From Desulfobulbaceae bacterium (GTDB lineage: Bacteria; Desulfobacterota; Desulfobulbia; Desulfobulbales; SURF-16), in assembly GCA_020444175.1 (NCBI GenBank), contig JAHLLM010000035.1, positions 1 through 63,039 of the forward strand: 63,039 bases of DNA, given 5' to 3'. The stretch's first letter is position 1. Each line of letters begins with the position of its first letter. This document shows, piece after piece, positions 7,737-15,550 of the stretch. The translations under genes were made by a program, and so were the position numbers. Under the pieces are notes generated by a model. That model searched no databases, was not told where the DNA came from, and saw only the letters and a program-made list of their open reading frames with translations.

Positions 7737-9053
7737 GTGAAAACACAACTGGAACAGGCCCGAGACGGCATCATTACCCCTGAAATTGAACAGATAGCAG
7801 CAGATGAAGGATTCATCCCTGTTGCCATCCAACAGAAAGTCGCCCTTGGCGAAATCGTTATCCCCTGCAACCCAAATCGTAAAAGCCAAAAACCGGTGGG
7901 AATCGGCAGCGGTCTACGCACCAAGGTCAATGCCTCCATCGGTACCTCGTCCGATATCAAAGACCTGGAGCTGGAAAAAGAAAAGGCCCGCGTGGCGGAG
8001 GAGGAAAAGGCCGATACCCTGATGGAACTCTCCACCGGAGGCAATCTTGATGTAATCCGCCGGGAAATCCTTGCCGCCTGCTCTCTGCCGGTGGGCAATG
8101 TCCCTTTATATCAGGCATTTTCCGAGGCGAGCCGCAAATACCATAACCCCAACAAACTTGATCCAGAATATCTCTTTGATCTCATTGAAAAGCAACTTGC
8201 CGACGGCATCTCCTTCATGGCGATTCATTGCGGTATCAACCGCTTCAGCATTGAACGGCTCAGAAAACAGGGATACAGATATGGTGGCCTCGTCTCCAAG
8301 GGCGGCACCTTCATGGTCTCCTGGATGGAATACAACAACCGGGAAAATCCGCTTTATGAACAGTTTGACCGGGTATGCAATCTCATGAAAAAGTACGATG
8401 CCGTTCTGTCTCTGGGCAACGGCATCCGGGCCGGGGCCATCCACGACAGTCATGATCGGGCCCAGATGGCTGAAATGGTTATCAATTGCGAACTTGCTGA
8501 GATAGGACGCGACATGGGCTGTCAGATGATGGTAGAAGGACCGGGTCATGTCCCTCTTGACGAGATCGCCGGAAACATCATGCTGGAAAAAAGAATGAGC
8601 GGCAATGCTCCGTATTACGTCCTCGGTCCCCTACCTGCCGACAGCGGAGCAGGCTATGATCACATCACTGCTGCCATCGGAGCGGCAAACTCAGCCCGAC
8701 ATGGAGCAGATCTCATCTGCTATATTACCCCGGCGGAACATCTGGCCCTGCCAAACGCCGATGATGTCAGGGAGGGACTGCGGGCCACAAGGCTTGCTGC
8801 CCGTATAGGGGACATTGCCAAATATCCGGAACGCCGTGAAGCGGAAAAACGAGTGGCCCTGGCCCGTCGCGACACACGATGGGAAGACCACTTCAAGCTG
8901 CTCATGTTTCCGGATAAGGCTGCTGAAGTCCGTAAAAGCCGGGTACCGGAAAACCAAAAGACCTGTACGATGTGCGGCGACTTCTGTGCCATGGAAAGGG
9001 GCATGTCACTCTTTAAGGATGACATGAAAGGGGATAAGGCTCCTGTTGTGTGA
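7737..9053 (+). CDS. thiC: ThiC-family radical SAM enzyme, probable 5-hydroxybenzimidazole synthase (BzaF-like)
   Basis: A 438-residue protein of the ThiC/BzaF family. Landmarks are TLMELSTGGNLDVIRREIL, the substrate-site loop around SLGNGIRAGAIHDSHDRAQ, MVEGPGHVPLDE, YVLGPLPADSGAGYDHI, and a C-terminal iron-sulfur motif with C410, C413 and C417 (CTMCGDFC). The spacing is C-x2-C-x3-C against the C-x2-C-x4-C of E. coli-type ThiC. ThiC turns aminoimidazole ribotide into the thiamine pyrimidine. BzaF (HbiA) is a paralogue that turns the same substrate into 5-hydroxybenzimidazole, the lower ligand of anaerobically made cobamides, and bza genes are commonly under cobalamin riboswitches. The riboswitch here is the reason I favour BzaF. 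The start is GTG with AAAGGAG upstream. Family is certain; the choice of product is inference. Confidence 0.85.
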   Translation: MKTQLEQARDGIITPEIEQIAADEGFIPVAIQQKVALGEIVIPCNPNRKSQKPVGIGSGLRTKVNASIGTSSDIKDLELEKEKARVAEEEKADTLMELSTGGNLDVIRREILAACSLPVGNVPLYQAFSEASRKYHNPNKLDPEYLFDLIEKQLADGISFMAIHCGINRFSIERLRKQGYRYGGLVSKGGTFMVSWMEYNNRENPLYEQFDRVCNLMKKYDAVLSLGNGIRAGAIHDSHDRAQMAEMVINCELAEIGRDMGCQMMVEGPGHVPLDEIAGNIMLEKRMSGNAPYYVLGPLPADSGAGYDHITAAIGAANSARHGADLICYITPAEHLALPNADDVREGLRATRLAARIGDIAKYPERREAEKRVALARRDTRWEDHFKLLMFPDKAAEVRKSRVPENQKTCTMCGDFCAMERGMSLFKDDMKGDKAPVV

Positions 9054-9062
9054 GGCGTGAGG

Positions 9063-9138
9063 CGAGAGAAGTGAGGAGTGAGGAGATGGCGCATGATGAG
9101 ACTTATTTCACCTCACCCCTCACACTTCACTCCTCTCG
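9063..9138. terminator. Inverted repeat between converging genes
   Basis: CGAGAGAAGTGAGGAGTGAG (9063-9082) pairs imperfectly with the CTCACCCCTCAC...CTCCTCTCG arm (9112-9138). It lies between the ThiC-family gene and the converging regulator genes, so it may end transcription from both sides. It lacks a long T tract. Confidence 0.45.
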
Positions 9139-9140
9139 TT

Positions 9141-9347
9141 CTAACATCCATGCTTGATGAGGAAATCCTCCACCATTTCTTCCATGATGCTTAACTGATC
9201 CCGCCCTGTTTCATGGATGATGATCCAGCTGCAACGATGGTAGGCCCGATACAGATCGGGCCGCAGCTTGAGAGTAACGGTTTCAAGCTCCTTTGCTCCC
9301 GAAGAACGCTCTTTATCCTGCCTGTCGGCTGCTTTCCCGTCGCTCAT
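9141..9347 (-). CDS. Small protein coupled to the HD-GYP regulator (unknown)
   Basis: A 68-residue, charged protein. The N-terminal 20 residues are polar. The rest (ETVTLKLRPDLYRAYHRCSW, ending MVEDFLIKHGC) suggests a strand followed by two helices, reminiscent of ribbon-helix-helix proteins, but I cannot assign it. Its ATG overlaps the stop of the HD-GYP response regulator (ATGA), so translation is coupled and the two are made together. It could modulate the regulator or bind DNA. Confidence 0.6.
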   Translation of the reverse strand: MSDGKAADRQDKERSSGAKELETVTLKLRPDLYRAYHRCSWIIIHETGRDQLSIMEEMVEDFLIKHGC

Positions 9348-10492
9348 ACCATCAGTTCCTTGATACGGAGGATATGGCCTTTTCGTTGCTCGAAAGCATC
9401 CACCACGCGGGGATCAAAATGTTCTCCCCTTTCCCGGGTAATGATCTCTTCGGCTTTTGCAACCGAAAAGGCCTCCTTATAGACCCGTTTTGTGGTCATG
9501 GCATCGAACGCATCGGCCAGGGCCACAATGCGGGCTTCCAGGGGAATTTCCTCTCCTTGCAAGCCATCAACATACCCCGTACCATTCCATTTTTCATGGT
9601 GATAACGGGCAATATTTTTGGCCATGGGATCGATCTGGGCATTATCCATCATTCCAAAGCCAATGACAACATGCTCCTTCATAAGCTCGAATTCATCCCG
9701 GGTATACTTTCCAGGCTTCTTTAATATGGCATCAGGAATGCCAACTTTACCCACATCATGAAGAGAGGCATAAAGCCGGATACGTTTAACAAATTCCCTA
9801 TCAGCTCCATAGGCATCAGCAATCAAGGCAGAATATTCGCTTACCCGGCGGATGTGATTTCCTGTATCATCATCATTTGCCAGGTTAGCATCCTCAAGCA
9901 CACTGACCAGGCTCAGTGTCATTTTCTCAATGGTCTCAGTTTTCTCGTCAACCAGATGGGAAAGATGCTCTTCCCTGTCTGCAAGCATACGATTTTTGGA
10001 CCGCAACTCATCCTGCAGCTGTTTGAGGTGGAGTTGCGCTTTTACCCGGGCCAGCAATTCATCCTTATGGAACGGCTTAGTGACATAATCAACGCCGCCA
10101 TGCCGGAAAGCCTCTACTTTGCTCTCGACATCGGTCTTGGCGGTTATGAAAATAATCGGAATCTCCTTGGTTCGGTACCTTTGCTGCAAAATACGGGCAA
10201 CCTGGAAGCCATCCATACCAGGCATCATAATATCAAGCAGTATCAGATCCGGCAGGTCATGTTCAATCATGTCCAGTACCGCCGCTCCGTCTGCCGCCAT
10301 GCGAATCTGGCAGTCAAGACTCTGTGCCAGAAGCTCAGCCAGCAGTCTTCTATTCTGGGCGATATCATCGACTATCAGTACCTTACATGCCAGATTTCTG
10401 TCTTCTTCATTCAGGGGTCCTGAATAGGGCGCTGTTGGTTGCATTTCCCTGCAAGAGCTGAATTGTTTTTCGTTATGATTGCTTGCTTCCAT
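9344..10492 (-). CDS. Response regulator with HD-GYP phosphodiesterase domain (RpfG-like)
   Basis: A 382-residue protein. The receiver domain (about 36-155) has D42/D43, phosphoacceptor D87 in LLDIMMPGMDG and K139. A coiled linker (about 155-195) leads to an HD-GYP domain with H245-D246 in SLHDVGKVG, H273 in MKEH, and HHEKWNGTGY at 298-307. HD-GYP proteins split cyclic di-GMP. The signature reads GYV here instead of GYP, a mild departure that need not abolish activity. It is preceded on the same strand by a hybrid kinase (66-base gap), which probably phosphorylates it, and overlaps the following 68-residue gene by four bases. Degradation of c-di-GMP fits a switch towards motility. Confidence 0.9.
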   Translation of the reverse strand: MEASNHNEKQFSSCREMQPTAPYSGPLNEEDRNLACKVLIVDDIAQNRRLLAELLAQSLDCQIRMAADGAAVLDMIEHDLPDLILLDIMMPGMDGFQVARILQQRYRTKEIPIIFITAKTDVESKVEAFRHGGVDYVTKPFHKDELLARVKAQLHLKQLQDELRSKNRMLADREEHLSHLVDEKTETIEKMTLSLVSVLEDANLANDDDTGNHIRRVSEYSALIADAYGADREFVKRIRLYASLHDVGKVGIPDAILKKPGKYTRDEFELMKEHVVIGFGMMDNAQIDPMAKNIARYHHEKWNGTGYVDGLQGEEIPLEARIVALADAFDAMTTKRVYKEAFSVAKAEEIITRERGEHFDPRVVDAFEQRKGHILRIKELMV

Positions 10493-10558
10493 TCCTTCTC
10501 TCTAATTTCCAGACTATGATCAAGTCTCAACCCTGCGGTTTTAAATACCAGCTTACTG

Positions 10559-13500
10559 CTACTGCACAATCGTCTCCAGTTTTTTTATCAGGCCCGGCAG
10601 GGCCTCATCATCAAAGGTGGCGGCTATATGTTGCAGCTCCTCTTTGAGACGTTGCATCTGCTCGACTGAATCATATTCACTTAACGATGAGGCAAGCTTG
10701 CGAATCTGGTCAGGATTGAATATTTTCTGATTTTTCTTTAAGACATCAACAGTCATGACAAGAAGAATCCGCAACTCCCGGCTTATTTCGAACGGGGCAA
10801 ATTCCTCGGCAGCCACATCCTCTATTTCCACCGAGGGAGGACTGCCATTTTCCCGGGACAGAAAAAATTTATCCACACAAAAAGCATACATTTTCCCATA
10901 AAGAATTTCCAGGTCTACAGGCTTGGCCACATATTCATTACACCCTGCCTGCAGAAATTTCTCCTCATCACCCGGCAAGGCTTCGCCGGTCATGGCGATA
11001 ACATACAGATCTTTCCATTTATCCTCAGCCCGAATTTTTTTTATCGTTTCCATCCCATCAAGCACTGGCATCTGCATGTCGAGCAACAGCAGATGGAATT
11101 CAGATTCCGCCATTTTATCGAGCGCTTCCCGGCCGTTGTCTGCAACAACAACAGACAAGCCAACTATTTTCAGCATTTCACGTATGAGGCGCTGATTCAT
11201 TTCATTATCTTCGGCAAGCAAAATTTTTAATGGTGTGTCTATCTGTGCCAAAGTATTCCGGAACGCATCTATTTTAATCCGGACATCTTCCTGGCCGGCA
11301 GCTTGCGTCTCTTGTTCTTCCACTGCTGCAAAAGGAATGGAAACGGTAAAAACAGTACCTGTACCAAGATCACTTTTCAGATTAATGGTCCCTCCCATTA
11401 AAGTAATAAGGCGTCTTGTAATGGACAGTCCCAATCCCGTTCCGCCATACATGCGGCTTATTGACGCATCCGCCTGTTGAAATTCGGCAAAGATGATCTT
11501 TTGCATCTCTTTTCTGATCCCGATACCCGTATCTGAAACCTGAAATACGACCTCCTTGTTTTCATAGGAACAATGCAGCGACACGGAGCCTTGTTCTGTA
11601 AACTTGAAGGCGTTATTCAAGAGATTGGCAAGAACCTGGGTGAGCCGTTTTGCATCGCCCAGAACCCTTGCCGGAACATTTGGTTCGCAGACGATCTGAA
11701 AGTCTAATTTTTTCTCCCTGGCCTGAGAGGAAAACATCTGACGGAGTTGCTCGGCAACCTGACTTATGGAAAATTCTTCCCTGACAAAATCAAGTTTACC
11801 TGCTTCTATCTTTGAAAAATCAAGAATATCGCTTATGAGAGTTAAAAGCTTTTTACCGGCCTCACGGATGATTGAAAGCCTCTTTTTATGCGTGTGCTCC
11901 TGCGCGTCCATCAGCATAAGGTCCGTATAACCCAGAATGGCATTCAAAGGCGTTCGGATTTCGTGACTCATGTTGGCAAGAAAAATACTCTTTAAACGCG
12001 TTCCCTCTTCGGCCTGCGTTCTTGCCTCTTTCAAGGCATTCTCAATTCCCTTCAGGTGGGTGATTTCAACGCCATAAACCCGTACCAGACTGTACTCTGG
12101 AACAAAAGCGATTCGACGCAGGAAAACGCCACCATCCACCTCAAGTTCATCGTCAAGATGGCCCTCTTTTTTTCTTTCAAAATCAGCCAGTCTTGCGTGC
12201 AGGTCTCTTAAAAATGGATGGGCAATATCAGGCTTCGCGTCGGGAAAATGCTTTCGGAAGGCAGGGTTTACATAAACGACTTCACCCTGGAGATTTGATT
12301 CTATGACAATATTCGGATTTTCCTCAGGAAAAGAGATCATCCGTCGCAACTCCATCTCAAACTGCTCATGCTCATTTATATCATCTTTTACGACGACATA
12401 ATGACTTACAAAACCGGATTCATCTTTTAAGGGAGTAATGGAGCCATATTCCCAGTGCAGCTGCCCATTCTTTTTTTTCTTAAGAAAATCTCCATGCCAT
12501 TCTTTTCCGGTCTCGAAACTCGCCCACATTTCATGATAAAAATCGGAAGCCAGGAGAGCGGCAAAAGCTTTCAGATTCTGCCCGACGGCGTCACCCTGTT
12601 CAGCCCCTGTTACCTCGGCAAATTTTCTGTTCACATATTCAATCTTGCCTTTTTTATCAGTAATGGCAATTGCTGCCCTGCTCTGCTCAACAACCCTTGA
12701 TAGATAGAGAGCCTTTTTATCGCTATCAGCCTTCTTGAAGCGTGTCTTCAGGTAAAAAAAGCATCCGGCGGCGAGCAAAAGCGAAACAAACAAAAAGCCA
12801 AGAAAGAACCTCCTGGTAAAACCAATACCGTAAGGCTCCCAAAAGCCAAGAGGGAGTTCATTAACAATCTTCCAGAAAAATTTACCCGGCTCTTTTTTAT
12901 GACCCGGATAAAAGGTGGAAAAAGAGATGACACCATTTTTCTGCTGAAACTGTCCCACATTTCCTGCGGAAATTTTCTGCCATTTTTCCGGGTAGGCGTG
13001 GGCATAAGATAGCTGTTTTTCTTGCGAAAATTTGAAAGTCTGATTTTTATCCGCACCGGAGACACTGAGCCGGTGCCCGGCTGAGCTAAGCAGAAAAAGA
13101 ACGCCTGGAAACCCATTTGAAACTTCTTGAATGTCTGCAACAAGATGAGGTCCGGAGTAATTGACTATGACAACCCCTTTCTTCTGTCCATTTTCATCAA
13201 AGACTGGAACGCCGGCACGAAATACCGCATCAGAAGTTTCTTTAACAAGGTCCCGGTCATCATTCAGCTCCAAGGGCGAAACAAAGAAATCACCTTGCTG
13301 CCCCTGTAAAATTTTTTCAAAAAAGGCATGATCCACTTCCTGGTGCAATTTGTTCTGCTCAACCACTGTTGATTGATCATTATCTGAATCAATCCTGAGC
13401 ACCTCCATGCCGGTCAAATCAAGAAGAGATATCTGATCATATTTTTTCTTCCTTTGGGAAAATTTGTAATATTTGCGACTAAGCTTTCTCCGTGAATTTT

Positions 13501-13759
13501 CGGAAGACTCATGCAGATAGGAGTGCAGAACATTTACGGTAGAAAGATGGAGAAGGTCGGCATGAATGACTTCAAGATTTGCACGGATGACTTTTTGAAC
13601 AACACGCACGCACTGCTGTGCCATTTGTTGCTGGTGGAGGTGAAAATCACGCAAGTTACCAAGGGTGTGAACAAGCCCGATGGAAAAAAAGACAAGAAGC
13701 AACGGAATAAAGAGCTTGAAGAAATTTTTGACAAATCTGGAATCTGGAATTTTATCCAT
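10559..13759 (-). CDS. Membrane hybrid histidine kinase with Cache-like sensor and two PAS domains
   Basis: A 1066-residue sensor. The first membrane helix (about 12-32) and a second (about 327-348, FFLGFLFVSLLLAAGCFFYL) enclose a roughly 290-residue periplasmic domain of double-Cache type. Two PAS regions follow (about 360-475 and 480-580). HisKA has H599 in NMSHEIRTPLNAILGY. The ATPase domain has NLLNNAFKFTE, DTGIGI and GTGLGLSITRRL. The receiver has phosphoacceptor D894 in LLLLDMQMPVLDG, and a helical C-terminal tail resembles a degenerate phosphotransfer domain. It heads the cluster with the HD-GYP regulator downstream, so the likely output is c-di-GMP turnover. Confidence 0.92.
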   Translation of the reverse strand: MDKIPDSRFVKNFFKLFIPLLLVFFSIGLVHTLGNLRDFHLHQQQMAQQCVRVVQKVIRANLEVIHADLLHLSTVNVLHSYLHESSENSRRKLSRKYYKFSQRKKKYDQISLLDLTGMEVLRIDSDNDQSTVVEQNKLHQEVDHAFFEKILQGQQGDFFVSPLELNDDRDLVKETSDAVFRAGVPVFDENGQKKGVVIVNYSGPHLVADIQEVSNGFPGVLFLLSSAGHRLSVSGADKNQTFKFSQEKQLSYAHAYPEKWQKISAGNVGQFQQKNGVISFSTFYPGHKKEPGKFFWKIVNELPLGFWEPYGIGFTRRFFLGFLFVSLLLAAGCFFYLKTRFKKADSDKKALYLSRVVEQSRAAIAITDKKGKIEYVNRKFAEVTGAEQGDAVGQNLKAFAALLASDFYHEMWASFETGKEWHGDFLKKKKNGQLHWEYGSITPLKDESGFVSHYVVVKDDINEHEQFEMELRRMISFPEENPNIVIESNLQGEVVYVNPAFRKHFPDAKPDIAHPFLRDLHARLADFERKKEGHLDDELEVDGGVFLRRIAFVPEYSLVRVYGVEITHLKGIENALKEARTQAEEGTRLKSIFLANMSHEIRTPLNAILGYTDLMLMDAQEHTHKKRLSIIREAGKKLLTLISDILDFSKIEAGKLDFVREEFSISQVAEQLRQMFSSQAREKKLDFQIVCEPNVPARVLGDAKRLTQVLANLLNNAFKFTEQGSVSLHCSYENKEVVFQVSDTGIGIRKEMQKIIFAEFQQADASISRMYGGTGLGLSITRRLITLMGGTINLKSDLGTGTVFTVSIPFAAVEEQETQAAGQEDVRIKIDAFRNTLAQIDTPLKILLAEDNEMNQRLIREMLKIVGLSVVVADNGREALDKMAESEFHLLLLDMQMPVLDGMETIKKIRAEDKWKDLYVIAMTGEALPGDEEKFLQAGCNEYVAKPVDLEILYGKMYAFCVDKFFLSRENGSPPSVEIEDVAAEEFAPFEISRELRILLVMTVDVLKKNQKIFNPDQIRKLASSLSEYDSVEQMQRLKEELQHIAATFDDEALPGLIKKLETIVQ

Positions 13760-13947
13760 TCAAGTTAGGCCTTTAAAAAAGGATCAGAAAAAAAGCTGAA
13801 TTAAAAAAATGCATTGTTAAAGAGTAGAGCAACAGCTTTTAATTTTCCAGTGAAAAAAAGGACATAATGCAGCAAAAAAACACTGATTCCATTGCTGCCA
13901 AGAGAAGATAGGGCTTGGGGGAAGAAAAGGAAATGAAAGAGGGGTTA

Positions 13948-14727
13948 TTATTTTTTCGAATTCTGGGAACGACGATGAAAATCAACAGCCTCGGCATAGG
14001 TTATCGTCGTGCCTCCGAATATGTCCAAGGCACTGCCGATTGTGGCATCAAGCCGATTTTGCCCAAGTTCTTCAAGCCGTTCAAGATCTGCCAGGTTTTT
14101 GACGCCGCCGGCATAGGTTGTCGGAATAGTAACCCAGCGCCCAAGTTTTTCAGCCAATTCTTCCTCAATGCCGGCACATTTCCCCTCCACATCAACGGCA
14201 TGGATTAGAAATTCATGGCAATATGAGGCAAAATAGGCCAGTGTCTCCTCGGTAATGGCGACAGAGGTAAAATTCTGCCAACGGTCAGTGACGATAAAAT
14301 AATCGTCTCCCCTTTTGCGACAGCTCAAATCAAGAACCAGATGTTGTGCTCCAACCGCAGCCACCATTTCACGCAAGCGCTCCTCATGCACCACGCCGTT
14401 TTGAAAAACATAAGAGGTGACGATTACTGCGGCAGCCCCTTTATCAAGCCATTCAGCAGCATTGGCGGCAGTGATCCCTCCGCCGATCTGCAGGCCCCCG
14501 GGCCAGGCGGCAAGGGCTTCGGACGCAGCACTCTCATTGCCTGGACCAAGCATGATAACATGACCACCGGTCAGGTTGTCAGCCTTGTACATCTTGGCAT
14601 AATAAGAGGACGGATATTGGGAGGAAAAATTGGTTTTGAGCGATTCCGAAACGGAATCCGACAGGGAGGAACCAACGATCTGCTTGACGCAACCGTTATG
14701 CAGGTCAATACAGGGGCGGAATTTCAT
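13948..14727 (-). CDS. hisA: Phosphoribosylformimino-AICAR ribotide isomerase, eukaryotic-type HisA
   Basis: A 259-residue TIM-barrel isomerase of histidine biosynthesis (ProFAR to PRFAR). The sequence follows the fungal/plant HIS6 form rather than the usual bacterial one. Shared marks are CIDLHNGCVKQIVG with the catalytic Asp, NFSSQYPSSYYAKMYK, LQIGGGI, VLDLSCRKR, FLIHAVDVEGKCAGI and YAGGVKNLADLE. The GSALDIFGG ending also matches. This eukaryotic type occurs in some bacteria. No other his gene is next to it, so it is not in a his operon here. The start agrees with the family N-terminus although the ribosome site is poor. A set of ATTGATAATT repeats lies directly upstream. Confidence 0.92.
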   Translation of the reverse strand: MKFRPCIDLHNGCVKQIVGSSLSDSVSESLKTNFSSQYPSSYYAKMYKADNLTGGHVIMLGPGNESAASEALAAWPGGLQIGGGITAANAAEWLDKGAAAVIVTSYVFQNGVVHEERLREMVAAVGAQHLVLDLSCRKRGDDYFIVTDRWQNFTSVAITEETLAYFASYCHEFLIHAVDVEGKCAGIEEELAEKLGRWVTIPTTYAGGVKNLADLERLEELGQNRLDATIGSALDIFGGTTITYAEAVDFHRRSQNSKK

Positions 14728-14730
14728 CTT

Positions 14731-14822
14731 TCAATTGATAATTGATAATTGATAATTGATAATGTTCTGAACCTTTTCTCTGAAAGAGCGCCTTCCATTA
14801 TCAATTATCAATTTCCAATTTT
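14731..14822. repeat. Repeated ATTGATAATT words forming an inverted repeat upstream of hisA
   Basis: Four overlapping copies of ATTGATA at 14734-14762 face ATTATCAATTATCAATT at 14799-14815. The arms would form a large AT-rich hairpin in the hisA leader. It could be an operator or a simple-sequence expansion; I cannot tell. Confidence 0.45.
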
Positions 14823-14828
14823 ACGATA

Positions 14829-15539
14829 TCAGCCTTCAATAATCATCAAAGTGGCGGGATCAAGATTAAGGCTCTTGCCGCTGAGTCCTGCTCCTGCGTC
14901 CGCTTTCATGATGTTTAAAGCTATACTTTTTGTATCTTTCTGCGGCTGCAGAAGAATGATTGTATCAAACAGCTTGCTGGCTGTATGGCATGGTGCCGGG
15001 ACGCCATCATCACTCATCCGCCCATCCTCTCGGTGGGTAACCACGGAAATCCACATATTAAGGCCAAGCTCCTTAACAAGCGCTCGCATGTCAGTTAAAA
15101 TTTCCTCAGGTGAAGATGAACAGTCAAAACCGTCTACAAGCAGACAATCCGGCTTAAAGATATCCTGTTCAATGAGATCATTAAGGCGCTCTCTCAGCTT
15201 TGCAACACTGAAGGTGTCCTCGTTGAATGTCATAATCATACGCTGAGGCGCAATTTCATCCTGAACGTCAGTGGCGTTTTCCAGATTGCTGCCCTTGGCT
15301 ATATCCTGAAAAATATCATCATACCATATCTTTGTTTTTTCCAGAGTCTGGCCAATACTTACATGAAGCACTTTGTTGCCGCGCAACATGCTGTCCAGGG
15401 CAATCTGTACCAGAATGGCGGTTTTACCTAAGCCGGCCCGAGCCATAACCAGACCCATCTGCGGAGCGACTGCCTTACCTTGATCAGCCGGGCTCAGGAC
15501 ACGAAGTGGGTTCTTGAGAATCAGATCCTCTTTTAGCAT
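14829..15539 (-). CDS. RecA/DnaB-like P-loop ATPase (unknown role)
   Basis: A 236-residue soluble ATPase. The Walker A motif is ARAGLGKTA near residue 33-41, and a Walker B-like strand is KPDCLLVDGFD near 130. A RecA-fold arrangement is suggested by the conserved alternation to ISVVTHREDGR. The first Walker glycine is Ala. It starts 11 bases after the stop of EF-G, with GGGGG upstream of the ATG, so it is likely in the same transcript. The N-terminal 20 residues do not look like a DNA-binding domain. I know no precise function; a KaiC/DnaB-like module acting on nucleic acid or protein complexes is the broad guess. Confidence 0.7.
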   Translation of the reverse strand: MLKEDLILKNPLRVLSPADQGKAVAPQMGLVMARAGLGKTAILVQIALDSMLRGNKVLHVSIGQTLEKTKIWYDDIFQDIAKGSNLENATDVQDEIAPQRMIMTFNEDTFSVAKLRERLNDLIEQDIFKPDCLLVDGFDCSSSPEEILTDMRALVKELGLNMWISVVTHREDGRMSDDGVPAPCHTASKLFDTIILLQPQKDTKSIALNIMKADAGAGLSGKSLNLDPATLMIIEG

Positions 15540-15550
15540 TGTGTTACCCC

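Noticed and set aside
7694-8549. Minus-strand frames of 134 and 147 residues opposite the ThiC-family gene
   Set aside because: They are shadows of a strongly conserved gene on the plus strand.
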